This document shows, piece after piece, positions 34,906-46,816 of a DNA stretch of 64,000 nucleotides. This DNA is from Spisula solida (Eukaryota; Mollusca; Bivalvia; Venerida; Mactridae): contig OX365954.1 of assembly GCA_947247005.1 (NCBI GenBank), positions 1,194,001-1,258,000 on the forward strand. The letters are read 5' to 3'. Both the position numbers and the translations under genes were made by a program. Under the pieces are notes generated by a model, which did no database searches, had not been told where the DNA came from, and was given only the letters and a program-made list of their open reading frames with translations. Position 1 is the first letter of the stretch. Each line of letters starts with the position of its first letter.

Positions 34906-35907
34906 CTAATCATTAGTCTATACAAAATCATTAAAAGCTTAACAGTAATTTGGTAGTAATAAGTGTTATACTAAAACATAAATAATATGTTTGTTAAAGA
35001 GAAAAAGAAAAATAATAAATTAAAAAGCATAAAAGGTAAAACTAAAATAAATCTACTAACATCGTCGTCCGTGCAGAACATTCTTTGTACAGGAATCTTA
35101 CTTTTCTTCAAAGATTGGCGAGCGAATGATCCATATGCTTCCTGTAAGTATAACCATATACCTCCAAAACTACCTTACACAGTCTAATAACAAAATATAC
35201 CATTCAAACCAAATCTAAACACAAAGTAAATATACATAAAAACAAATTGCAAAATCCCCAATACCAATAAAATATTGTAAATAAAAGAACTTTAAAACTA
35301 GTGACAAATAAATTCCTATTAGTCTAGATATAAAAGCCGAATTCTTACGCCAGATTGGTTTATACATGTACAGGTATGTAACCACTGGCAAAAAAGAAAT
35401 GTTTACTGTATATAGTATAATTTATATAGTATAGTTTTTATTTAGCAGGTACTAGACCTCAGCAACTTCATTATAAATATTTTTTCGAACTTTTTTCTGG
35501 TACGGAACCTGGACCTTTGTTACAGAGAATAACTTAAGTTAAAATTTTAATGAAGCTTGCAATTTCCATTAAGTGTAGGCATGTAGCCAATGAGTTCTTC
35601 TCCAGAAGCCAATTACTACAAGTAAGCATGGACAACATGTCTGTACTTGACGGCAATAATGTAATAATGTGTTTCATTTATTTGTTGTACCGTTATTTTA
35701 AGTTATTCTCAGTAATATAGGGTATATCTGTTTCCCCGCAAAAAGGAGTTGATAAATGTAATGTAGTTACGGAGTTCTAACAGATGCTAAATTAAATGCT
35801 CTACTTTATAGTAGACATATCTTTTTTGGTACTAAATTAATGGAAACGGAAAGAAAGGCAGAAGTAGCATGTTAAACTATTAGTCAATAAAATGCAAGAA
35901 TATCAAT

Positions 35908-36181
35908 CTCATTATAATGAGACCCTTATTATGCTTCACTACTTTACACTGATATATGATCTGATGACACTCTGTGTGGGGTCATGTCGATGTGAACTTT
36001 ATGTCGTTTAATCAAATCGCTTCTTTTACAAATCTGAAAGTGCGGTGAAACACTGCTTAGGCTTCATGACGTCATGGTGCACCAGAGAGGTCATTTGAAC
36101 AGTATCTCTTACGGAGTGTAGTCAGATCTCTAATAGCGTAAAGGAATGGAGCAATTGTTAGGGTCTGATTTTAATGAGAAT
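35908..36181. mobile_element. MITE with CATTAAAATCAGA ends, copy 2, beside a splice donor
   Basis: TCTCATTATAATGAGACCC at left and GGGTCTGATTTTAATGAGA at right. It matches 2022-2325 in reverse and keeps the TGACGTCA. It ends about 13 bases from the donor of gene A exon 36196. Confidence 0.75.
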
Positions 36182-36195
36182 GCAATAATACACAC

Positions 36196-36290
36196 CTTCA
36201 AGTCATTGGGTATAAGTTCATCTTCCTTTAGCAGTCGCTGACTGGAATCATATCTCAATGTCTGCCACAAAGTTTCAGCTCCAGCACGAC
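36196..36290 (-). CDS. Gene A, exon 5
   Basis: A 95-base exon between acceptor aaattttcag and donor TTGAAG|GTGTGT. Its first two bases complete Gly with the G from exon 4, and it ends at a codon boundary. It encodes GRAGAETLWQTLRYDSSQRL followed by LKEDELIPNDLK. The mix of hydrophobic, charged and Pro residues looks like a genuine folded segment. A MITE copy (35908-36181) begins about a dozen bases after the exon inside the intron. Reading continues into exon 33633 as LKLPEMPRLL without any break. Function is unknown. Confidence 0.83.
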
Positions 36291-36949
36291 CTGAAAATTT
36301 TATCAAACATAAATAATACAACACAACTCAATTTTCCATGGTCAAAATTGCAAGAACATGTTCTGACCAAGCCGCAACACCTGACTTGATTAGATTTGTT
36401 CCGATCCCATTCATAAGAAAGTCAAATATTTCTACTGTATCTAATATAGTAATAACCTGAAAGCAAAACAATTATTTCAAACAAACAAATGGCTTCTTAA
36501 GTGTATTAAAGATTATAAGTATACAACTACTTTTTGTACATATTATACAAGTCTGACTTTAATAAAAGTCATTAAAGTTTTTTTAAGATCCATTGCTAAG
36601 CATTTTAATAACCATAATTTGACTTGCATGATTATACTGAACTAGACTTGTAATAAATACTACATAAATATATGTACTATGATGTATCTTTGTCACCTAA
36701 TATTATAAAACCTAATTCTAGAAAATTCCATGGTAACCGTCGTTGGCACTGAATATTTGAAGAACAAAAGTCTGAGAAATATGCAATTTCAGATATAATA
36801 ATATACAAAAGGTGATTCTTTATCAAACATGCAATGGATTAAATTACTGTCTACATAGGAATATGATGAAAACAAAGCTAATAATATTCTGAATATATAG
36901 TCATCAAAAAAAAATATATATTATTATATAAAGTACTAAAATGACAGAT

Positions 36950-37605
36950 ATTGCAAACAAAGGAATTTCTTCCATGAAGTTCAACAGTTGACCACTGCGG
37001 ACATAAAGGAATTTCTTCAATGGAGTTCAACAGTTGATCACTGCGGACACAAAGGAATTTCTTCAACAAAGAATTTCTTCAATGTAGTTCAACAGTTGAC
37101 CACTGCGGACACAAAGGAATTTCTTCAATGTAGTTCAACAGTTGACCACTGCGGACACAAAGGAATTTCTTCAATGTAGTTCAACAGTTGACCACTGCAG
37201 ACACAAAGGAATTTCTACAATGTAGTTCAACAGTTGACCACTTCAGACACAAAGGGATTTCTTCAATGTAGTTCAACAGTTGACCACTGCAGACACAAAG
37301 GAATTTCTTCCATGTAGTTCAACAGTTGACCACTGCGGACACAAAGGAATTTCTTCCATGTAGTTCAACAGTTGACCACTGCGGACACAAAGGAATTTCT
37401 TCCATGTAGTTCAACACTTGACCACTGCAGACACAAAGGAATTTCTTCAATGTACTTCAACAGTTGACCACTGCAGACACAAAGGAATTTCTTCAATGTA
37501 GTTCAACAGTAGACCACTGCAGACACAAAGGAATTTCTTCAATGTAGTTCAACAGTTGACCACTGCGGACACAATGTAGTTCAACAGTTGACCACTGCAG
37601 TCAAT
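36950..37605. repeat. 46-bp minisatellite, about 14 copies
   Basis: The unit contains AATGTAGTTCAACAGTTGAC and CACTGCGGACACAAAGGAAT. On the transcribed strand each unit reads TTCCTTTGTGTCCGCAG, an acceptor-like sequence. It lies in the intron between exons 44231 and 36290. Confidence 0.95.
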
Positions 37606-38189
37606 GTTGGATGTTTGACATTTATGTTTCTCTTGTATCTTGTAATTTACAAACAACCATTTAGAACAGGATATGGTGAACAAACGGGTTAGGAATGCAT
37701 GCATTCAGGCTTAGAGGAACCAGATGGAACCATATAAGGGGAGGGGAGGAATGGGGAGGGGAGAAACACACAATATAACAACTGTAGTCAGCTCAGGTAC
37801 TCAATCAACATTTCAAATCATGAACCCGAATAAGAAGCCAAATATATTATTAAACAAAAAAGGCTAATAATTTATTCCTTTCATTTCTTATTTAAAGGTC
37901 ATAATAATTCATATAAAATACCAAATTTCATTTAAAGCCAAAGATTTCATGTATATTTACATGTTCAGCATACATGCAAATATAAAAGGTCGAAATCATT
38001 TCAAATTAAAGACTTTCAAGGATACAGTTTTTGATACAGAAGGCCAAAATATTAAACCTCAATTTACAAAATTTGAAGCATAATTATGTCAATAGTATGG
38101 AACCTAAAGCCTTATTCTGATCCATTTTATCAGCACCTAAGATAATATCAATGTGTGTGTCATATATAATATAGTTATATACAGCATCT

Positions 38190-38460
38190 GTCGGACTTCC
38201 AATCATATTCTTAAAACTTAAACTTAAGGTCATTCAGCGTAGGCATTCCGCCGCCTTTTAGTTGCTGTATCTTTTCTACTGGGTCATTCAGCTAGTTATA
38301 ATCTATTATACTTTTCGACAGCTTGGACTTGGGCGGATCTGCGCTTGTTTAGTTGGGCATTGTGCTTTGTGTGTTTTTAATGTTTTCTGTGCTCGGCTGG
38401 TTAAGTTGAGTGCTGCCTTCCCTGTCTGACTTAATATACTCTTTTTAAATCTCAGACAAC
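38190..38460 (+). mobile_element. Dispersed repeat family D, copy 3
   Basis: Contains TTGGGCATTGTGCTTTGTGT, CTGTGCTCGGCTGGTTAAGT and GAGTGCTGCCTTCCCTGTCT. Confidence 0.65.
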
Positions 38461-38709
38461 TCAATGTAATTTATCATTCAAGCATTTCTCTAACCCAACA
38501 TGTTAAATCAAATAATTCAATCATTTTATTTGATAAATCTGAATATTATCTACCCATATTCTGAGATGTCTCAAATTGGGGAAAATATAGAAAGATAATG
38601 CAATATATAATACTGGTAAATAATGGAGAAATATCAGTAAATATGAAGGAATTATGATCATATCTGTTAGATCAAGGCCATGTGTACAGTACAACCTCTT
38701 CAGAGTGGC

Positions 38710-39377
38710 CCTCTGTGAAGCAACAACTTCTCCATAACAACACATGCAAAATTTCCCTATTATAAAGCTATTATTAACTATGAATTTAACATCTGTGGTG
38801 TAGCAACCTCTCTATAACAATGCATTCAAAATTTCGCTATTATAAAGCTATTATTAACTATGAATCAAACCTCTGTGGTGTAGCAACCTCTCTATAACAA
38901 CTCATTCAAAATTTCTTCCCTATTATAAAGCTAATATTAACTATGAATTTAACCTCTGTGGTATAGCAACCTCTCTATAACAACGCATTCAAAATTTCGC
39001 TATTATAAAGCTATTATTAACTATGAATCAAACCTCTGTGGTGTAGCAACCTCTCTATAACAACTCATTCAAAATTTCTTCCCTATTATAAAGCTAATAT
39101 TAACTATGAATTTAACCTCTGTGGTGTAGCAACCTCTCTATAACAACGCATTCAAAATTTTGCTATTATAAAGCTATTATTAACTATGAATCAAACCTCT
39201 GTGGTGTAGCAACCTCTCTATAACAACTCATTCAAAATTTCTTCCCTATTATAAAGCTAATATTAACTATGAATTTAACCTCTGTGGTGTAGCAACCTCT
39301 CTATAACAACACCTTCAAACTTTCTTCCCTATTATAAAGCTAATATTAACTATGAATCAAACCTCTGTGGAACAGCA
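38710..39377. repeat. Higher-order satellite: alternating 80- and 83-bp units
   Basis: The A unit (80 bp) has ATTTCGCTATTATAAAGCTA and GAATCAAACCTC; the B unit (83 bp) has ATTTCTTCCCTATTATAAAG and GAATTTAACCTC. The order is a diverged leader, then A B A B A B, then a B/A hybrid. Confidence 0.93.
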
Positions 39378-39734
39378 ACCTCCAAACAATGGCCAATATT
39401 TGCAGGTCCCAATAGAAAATTTGAGCCTAAAGTTCTTAATGTTCGGTCATATGGACCAAACTTTGGTGCAAGTTTAAAAGATGGGCTCAAGTTTTGAATA
39501 AATTGCCCTCAGCTCTTACACTACAAAGGTGTTGCAGGTATAGTACCGTAGTTTGTTTGATTTTTCGAGTCTTAATTAAGTTTTTGCTTTCTTTTGAATA
39601 ATGAGCCGCAAACTTTGGGAGAACAAAAGGACAAGCGGCTGCATTTGAAACTGTCTCAATGTTTAATATTTATTTCCATTTCAGTGGATGACAAACATAC
39701 TACCGAAATGGTCCAAGAATTTTTTGAGATTTCA

Positions 39735-39850
39735 AAAAGATAATAATAAGTCAGACATGGAAGGCAGCACTCAACTTAACCAGCCGAGCACAGAAAACAT
39801 AAAAAACATACAAGGGACAACGCCCAACTGAACCAGCTGAGCACAGAAAG
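39735..39850 (-). mobile_element. Dispersed repeat family D, copy 4 (reverse)
   Basis: Contains GGAAGGCAGCACTCAACTTA and AACCAGCCGAGCACAGAAAA, the reverse complement of the family end, with the AGCACAGAAA word doubled. Confidence 0.65.
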
Positions 39851-39859
39851 TTCAGAAAG

Positions 39860-41660
39860 CAAGGTTAAAGCAGACACATTATGCCAATATTTTATGACAC
39901 TAAATTATCCAGTACAACAATGTCATAGCCATAGATATTTCACCTCTTTTACCATCCTCTTTATGTTGCATTATTCTTCAAGAATTTTACGATATTTTCC
40001 AGACAAAAGTTTACGATACTGATATAAGTACATATCTTGCTGAATTTATAAAATTCTATGATACTGAATTTCTTAGAACTGTTCCAATATTATTCAAAAC
40101 CATTAAAATGCTGTTATATTTGGTACAGTCATGCAACAAATTTAGTTGGACCTTTTTTGATATTACACGAAATGTTTAACATTTAGTTTTGAGACAATTT
40201 ATACTGAAATCGGTCTCATTATGACTCTACTGAGCTTCTTACTATATTTTAGTAAAGATGAAACCAGTGCTCGGACCAAAGTTAAGAGCGCATGATTATG
40301 CAGTGAAGTTGTAGGACAATCTGGCAGGGAAACCTGACCACAATGACCACTCACTTACGACTGATTCAAAATAAACTGACACAAGGCTTTACTGATTCAA
40401 ATATCAATTGCACACGATGGGAACGCGGAGTGATATTTCTGGCACGGCTTACAGCACTGCATGACCGCAGGTTATGTGATAAAGAAGGTCACTTGACTAG
40501 AAACAAGGTTTAATCTGTTCACTGTAATGTGATTTTCATAAACTCATTTTTAGTGCATTTGAGATAAAAAAGGATCCAATATTCAATATATATGGGAAAA
40601 CACTGTTAATTTAAGGAAAAGAAGAGAAGACAAATCTGGAAACATGATCATAGAAACCTGTAAAACAAACAATACAATCCTGATATCATCATGAGACATA
40701 CTGTAAAGTTATTAATATTCAAGGTGGATTAGTTTTCGTTGATTTTGCAAATGATCTTGAACGGGAAAGTAAATCCCTTGAATAAATGACCTAAAAAATA
40801 TTTAACAAAAGATTTTCTTTTGACTAATGAAGCACACAGTGCATAATTATCAATTAAAAGAATCTAAAATTTAATAAATTTTGAAAAAAACCTAAAAAAT
40901 ACCTGAAGTTCTAATTTGACCAAATATTTGATTAAATATTCAACGGCTCAAATAAATGTTTTCATAAAAGAAACAGGTAACATATAAAGCTTTCATAAAA
41001 ATATCAGGAAAATATATCAATATTATTATATAAATGTGCAGCTTTTGTACAAATGGCAAAATAACATCAAGACAATTACGATGTATTTAGAATTATTCTT
41101 GAAATTAATTTCATATTCTATGTTGCTATTTTAAACTACTGGCACGCAGCCGAAGGTCTCCCTTTCCTTTTTTACAACTTATCTCCCTATATATATATAC
41201 CTTGAATCTATAATGATGTAAATGATTTGTGAATTTAGATGTAGACAGGGCAGATGAGAACACTGTCACAATGTCTTACTGTGTAAGAATAAACAAAGGG
41301 AGGTAATTCAAAAAAGTATAAAGGGAGACAATCTGCATGCTTAAAATCAGTAAATGAAACATTTTTTATGCCAGTTTATTGCATGTAACAAAAACTTTGA
41401 CAGAGTAAATGGATAGACATAAACTGCACATTTAACAATGTAATACTCTGAGTACAACAAAATTCTGATGTGCACAGTAAGCAAAATGGGGGGGGGGGGG
41501 AGGGTCACGCACTGTTGGAAGGTCAAGGTCACTAGACAAGATAAAATACAGTACCCTCTCCGGGTTCATCCCCATAACTTTCAAAAAGTCGATCCACTTA
41601 AAAGAAGAACATATAAGTCATGTATAAATGACAATACAACAAGTGATTTGATGCACAACA
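39860..41660. other. Intron of gene A, mostly unremarkable
   Basis: AT-rich, with a poly-G run at about 41488-41500 and a possible MITE fragment near 40693. No exon was found. Confidence 0.5.
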
Positions 41661-41669
41661 ATAAGTGCA

Positions 41670-42099
41670 GGCCCCAATTCCACGAAAAAAATTAAGTTAT
41701 TGCTCAGCTGAGACTGTTATTTTGAATTCATTATGTGACACAATTATAGTCTTGTGATGTAGATTGCTACCAGAAACTGTGTATTTATTGCTAAATAATG
41801 ATTTAGTAGGTGATTTTTGTATAAAATGCTCATGTAAATCCAACTATAATGATTAATAAAAAACTGTGTACTTGAGCTTGCTATAACAGACTTAACTTTT
41901 TATTTTTATTTTTATAACTTTAAAGTACTATTTTCTGTAAAAATCGGACTTATTTTGTATTGCTCTATTAAATTTGCATCTAACTGTGATGTAACAATAT
42001 ATAAAAGTATACATAAACGTCATTTACCCAACAAAATATGTTTTTAAAATAGCAGTCTCAGCTGAGCAATAACTTAAGTTTTTTCGTGGAATTGGGGCC
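41670..42099. mobile_element. 430-bp MITE with 54-bp TIRs
   Basis: The ends GGCCCCAATTCCACGAAAAA and GCTCAGCTGAGACTG are inverted at the right end. The 54-bp arms differ at only two positions, so the element is young. The target duplication is unclear. Confidence 0.85.
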
Positions 42100-42109
42100 A
42101 GGTATAACT

Positions 42110-43600
42110 CGATTATTCAGGTCGGTTATCTATTTACAAAACATTGTGTACATAAACCATTGCAATTTCTCTTATTATTGTCTTATTTTAATAGATAGTA
42201 TGTGTATTAGTATATAATACCTTAGTGGACAAGTTATTGGTTTTCTCTGCCTTTTTCTCAAATTAAATTGTTTTTAAACAATAAGAGTACAATGTTATGA
42301 CTTTGCAATGTTTGTATACAAGTGACAGACCTGAACAAACAGACCGTTAAAGTTGTCACAGAAACTGTGTGCCATCACACATGTTTTTTTACAATTACTG
42401 TAAAATTACAAGGTACACATATTACTTACATTTCTGTGTGTTTTGTTACAAATCATTCCCAGAAAAAGTACATTTCAATGACAATCATTATTATTTATTA
42501 AGACAGGGCTATTTTTTCTAAGACAACTATAAGCCCATAAAGATGACAATCATTAACACAAGAATTTTGATATGTTTAACATAGTGAGACAAATCGGTTC
42601 ACATTTAAATTTGTCATCACCTTGGTTGCAGTCTAGAGGTTGTAACTCAACATTAATTGAAAAAAATATTCATACAATAAGTTGTAACAAAACCAATGTC
42701 TTAATGTAACAACGAAAACACAGAAATGTTTGAAACAAATAATTTAAGGCATTAAAGCCAGGCAAGTGTCTCATATTTAACAATAATAATCTAAGATATC
42801 CCTCCAATACAAACACAAAACCGACTGTCACCCTTCTAGGAACGTGATTAACAACAAATTTACGTTTAGGAATTTTTTTTTCATTTCACAAGAATTTTGA
42901 GAAAGGACAAATTACATTATTACATTGTGAAAGCAACTTGAATCGAAATTTAGTTGCTAGTGTCATACTACCTTATAAAAGCACATTATTAAGTATGCAC
43001 AGTTGAAGAAGAGGTCATACATGCACACTCTTATGAACTGTAATATTTGGATATAAATTCCTAAAGTAACAGAAAATGAATAGAAATGGAAAACTGAGTT
43101 AAGTCAGTAAAAACAATGAAGAAGATTGATTTAACTTTTTTGTATTCAAGTCATGAAAATTGCTTTCAAGAATTTTTTACACCGTGCAATCAGTACTCAT
43201 CTAGTATGTAATATATATACATACATCACAGTGGACATAATTATGGTATACTTGAAACAGTAAAATGTGCATTGCACTGTGGAACATAAAGTGAGGGTAT
43301 ATAAACATGAGAACAGCAGATTCAAACCCGACCCTTGGGCCATCCCCATAAACCCTAAATATAGACCAACTAAAAACATACATATACAGTAATAGTGTAC
43401 AAATATTTTAAAGTGCAGTTTCACCAAAACAAACTAACTTGATTCTTGTGACCCTCAGTGATTTAATGTCTATACTTTACTTTGATTTCCAATAAACATA
43501 CACAGCCAGCAATACCAATATTCAAGACGTTTATAGTAAACATTTGTTTTAAGAAAAGGATAATTATATTCTTTTGAAGAACCTGGTATCATTATGTATA
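42110..43600. other. Intron of gene A, nothing recognised
   Basis: AT-rich sequence without arrays, inverted ends or exon-like frames. Confidence 0.5.
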
Positions 43601-43602
43601 TA

Positions 43603-44144
43603 CAGTCAACTCTCGTTATCTCGAACTCGCTTATATCGAATTTTTTCCGTTATGTCGAAGTTTTTTTCAAGTCCCGAATTTTCTCCTTCTTTGTCTATAT
43701 GAAATCTCGAGACCTATCTCGAAGTTTCGGCTCGAATTTTTCGTTATGTCGAATTATTTTTTGGTCCCGATTAACCAATTTGCACTTTAAATCTATTGTT
43801 CATCTCGAAGTCTGATCGTATTCCACTAGCGTCGAATGTTTTTCACACCTCGCCAGTCTGAAATCTTTGATTTACCTGTACATGTACATGTCATCTCGAA
43901 CAATTGTTTGTAAAAATAATAATTAAAATAAAATGCATTTTCTCGAGGAGGATACATGTACATAAATATCACAACTAGCAATTCTCACGAATATGTCGTT
44001 CTTACCACCGTAACAATAAGGTGGCCTAAAATGACAGAAAATAGAAAACTTGCAACTTCGATGCCGAAAATTCTATTTCGAATTTTCGTTATGTCGAAGT
44101 AATTTCCACGGTCCCGTGAAATTCGAGATAACGAGAGTTGACTG
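43603..44144. mobile_element. 542-bp TA-flanked TIR element (pogo/Tc1-like)
   Basis: Perfect 23-bp TIRs start CAGTCAACTCTCGTTATCTC and are flanked by TA. Inside, TTATGTCGAA and TATCTCGAA words recur many times, so the interior looks like decayed copies of the end. No transposase frame. Confidence 0.88.
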
Positions 44145-44230
44145 TAGTCATGTATAAAGGTGACAGGATCACGTTAATATCTTCAGACAATAACTGATCA
44201 GACTTGTCTGTATATATACTACATGCTTAC

Positions 44231-44356
44231 CTCCCTGTCGTCGTAACTTCGGGTGAGTTTTCTTCTCCGCAGCTTTGTTTTCAATTTTGGGATGAAGAAA
44301 ATAGTCGGCCCCCTTTCCATATAGTTTGTAGAGTTGTTGCTCATGCCAAGCTAGAC
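44231..44356 (-). CDS. Gene A, exon 4
   Basis: A 126-base exon between acceptor accgttacag and a strong donor (GGGAG|GTAAGC). Start phase (two bases) and end phase (one base) match both neighbours. It encodes SLAWHEQQLYKLYGKGADYF, then a Lys-rich stretch, then HPKLRRQGG. The aromatic-rich first half (Trp, three Tyr, Phe) suggests a folded or partner-binding segment after the disordered exon 3; the second half is basic. A 542-bp TIR element sits 86 bases from its donor end, in the 7.9-kb intron side between 43.6 and 44.1 kb. The family is not recognised. Confidence 0.85.
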
Positions 44357-44764
44357 CTGTAACGGTAACAAGGGGATAATTTACTAGAAATGATCTCAAT
44401 CAAACCACAATCAAGCATGTAACCTTAGTAACCATCAGCAAACAAGAGAATCATAAACTACGCTCATTATAACTAATTCATACGCACACATGATATTACA
44501 TTTTGAACTTAATGGCATGTTAATTGTTTTACCCATTCTCTGATTATTGTCGTACATAGAATTGCCGTACATTTACCATATAGAACCACTATACCGATCT
44601 CTAATTGGAAAGTGGTTAATATATCAGATTACCGATAATTTCATGGAATGTTTTTGTACATTATCTATTAGTAAAGCATTATAAAGCACTGTGAAGCCAT
44701 GTATAGAGTCTGGTTTGATTCATGACTACCCAAGTCAAAGAAGCGAGGAATTGTAATGCAAGGA

Positions 44765-44935
44765 CTTAATGGCCATCCATTTTTTAACCATGGCAATTCA
44801 TTTTATAACCATGGCCATCCTTTTTTCAACCATCAATAGAAAATAGTTTTTTATGCATGGCATTCCTTATCATAATCATGGCAAACCATTCCTTAAGCAT
44901 GACAACCATTTTTTAATCATGACAATCTATTTTAA
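44765..44935. repeat. Decayed about 29-bp repeat
   Basis: AACCATGGCAATCCATTTTTT-like words recur about six times. Confidence 0.55.
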
Positions 44936-45181
44936 CTCATTTAATTTACTTTGATAGTAAATCATTCAGTTATTACAAGTTATATTAATTTTTCTCTCCA
45001 CCTGATGACATGTAGCCAGGCTACTGTATGGTTGTTGACCATATATGGGGGTTCAGGGATGGAATCAATCATTGGTACTTTTGAAGTATTTTCCCTAAGG
45101 AAGGTTTAGTTACCATCTCTGTACTGAAAGTACAGTTCAAATGGTTGGTTAGTTACTCTGATGAAACCTAGATTAATATTA

Positions 45182-45379
45182 CTGTAAACCAATTTACTTT
45201 CGCAAATACTAACTTTCATGTTTTGTTGATCGGCGCATATTCGCGACTACAGATTTTCGCGTTTTTAAGTGTTCCACAATATCCATATTGATGTTTTAAG
45301 CACCTTCGCAGCGACTTAATTTTGCGAAATTCTATCACTCGTGAACTTCGCGAAATTAAATCACTTTCTTGGTTTACAG
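45182..45379. mobile_element. MITE family T, copy 2, 198 bp
   Basis: CTGTAAACCAATTTACTTTC and the inverse TTCTTGGTTTACAG, TA on both sides. Confidence 0.85.
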
Positions 45380-45830
45380 TACATCTGTAACCTACTGGTT
45401 GTTCTATATTATCGGAATTTTTTTCTCTTACGTAACAGTAATCAACGTAGTTACATAGTTATCCAAGCAACCAGTTTATGTCTAGAAATAGACCATGAGG
45501 AAATATCATATATACATCAGAGTTCAATTATACCAGCACAGGCAAAACTAGGTAACAGTAGGCACAAACATTTTCAGTAGCAGATAATAGTTGAAGACAA
45601 TGTCACAAATTGTGTACAAATGTAATGATTTTATTTTATACAGTAGCAGACAATAGTTGTAGACAATGTCACAAATTGTGTGCAAGTGTATATAATTATC
45701 TCATTTTATACAGTAGCAGACAATAGTTGAAGACAATGTCACAAATTGTGTGCAAGTGTATATAATTATCTCATTTTATACAGTAGCAGACAATAGTTGA
45801 AGACAATGTCACAAATTGTGTGCAAGAGTA

Positions 45831-46816
45831 CTGGCATGCGAGGTATTACCGGACAGCAGTAATGACCGGACAACTGGTCCTAGACGCTTATTTTCTGGAG
45901 CTATGTATTGAAATTTGTACCTAATCACTCAGAAGCGTGTTTTGAATAAATCTAGAAGAAAAAAAATATTCAAGATTAACAAAACATTGTCTATTTATCC
46001 AAAATGTCGTACGCGGCTGCGTGTTTACGTTAGCGGCGCTTGGGGAAATCACCATCGTGTGCGCATGCGCAAAATAACACGAGCTGAGCGCGTGAGTCAT
46101 TGATTTTATACGGTTAAATTAATTAGCTCCATTTTATGTAAAGAGTGAATAGCAGAGTGGTTAACGTCTTAGGTTATGAAGCGAGAGGACCCGCGATCGG
46201 TTCCTCGCGGCGTCAGAATTTTTATCTTTTTTTTTTAAATTTAATTTCTTCCATTTATACCAGCTCTAATTTCAGCAGGATATTGTTAAATACGAAATTT
46301 GTCAACGGATATCAGTTGAGTAACCCTTTTTAAGATCTTATCCATAAGTCTGAAATACTTTGAGTTGATTTTTAATCGTTTTAATCGACTTTTGATCGGT
46401 ATGTTATGTACGATATATTACGGCATCTGACCTACCACAGAACGCCACCTGGCGGGAAAACATGGCGCGTCACGAGTTGTTATTACGAAAATCGTGACAT
46501 ATTTTCGCATAAATAGGAAGTACGAACCCTGTTTAAATCATTTCCTATAATAAGTTTCCAAATTTTTAGTTTAAAATGGTTGAAACCGACTGTCCGGTAA
46601 TACCTGCTGAACGTCGTTGAAAAAAGCGTAAAAAGTGCCCCTGTTTGGGCCCCTAAATTCGGATGTTATGGTGACGTCATTTTTCGGGAATTCTATTTTT
46701 AGGAAGGCCTTGAACACAGGTATGTGTCAGCACCAAAAATTCTGGGTAAAAATCGATTTTTAACTTGACATGAAGCTTTTTATGCCATTTCTGTCCGGTA
46801 ATACCTCGCATGCCAG
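45831..46816. mobile_element. 986-bp TA-flanked TIR element nested in a minisatellite
   Basis: Perfect 26-bp TIRs start CTGGCATGCGAGGTATTACC. The original array sequence AGTGTATATAATT shows insertion at TA with its duplication (45829-45830 and 46817-46818). An extra copy of the inner TIR word CTGTCCGGTAATACCT lies at about 46591-46606. No transposase frame is recognised. Confidence 0.9.
46143..46225 (+). mobile_element. tRNA-like (SINE-type) sequence inside the 986-bp element
   Basis: TAGCAGAGTGGTTAACG matches box A well. CGGTTCCTCGCGG is a weak box B at tRNA spacing. A T-rich tract follows. Confidence 0.4.

Noticed and set aside
46143..46225. Functional tRNA gene
   Set aside because: Box B is degenerate and the stems do not fold cleanly; listed only as tRNA-like.
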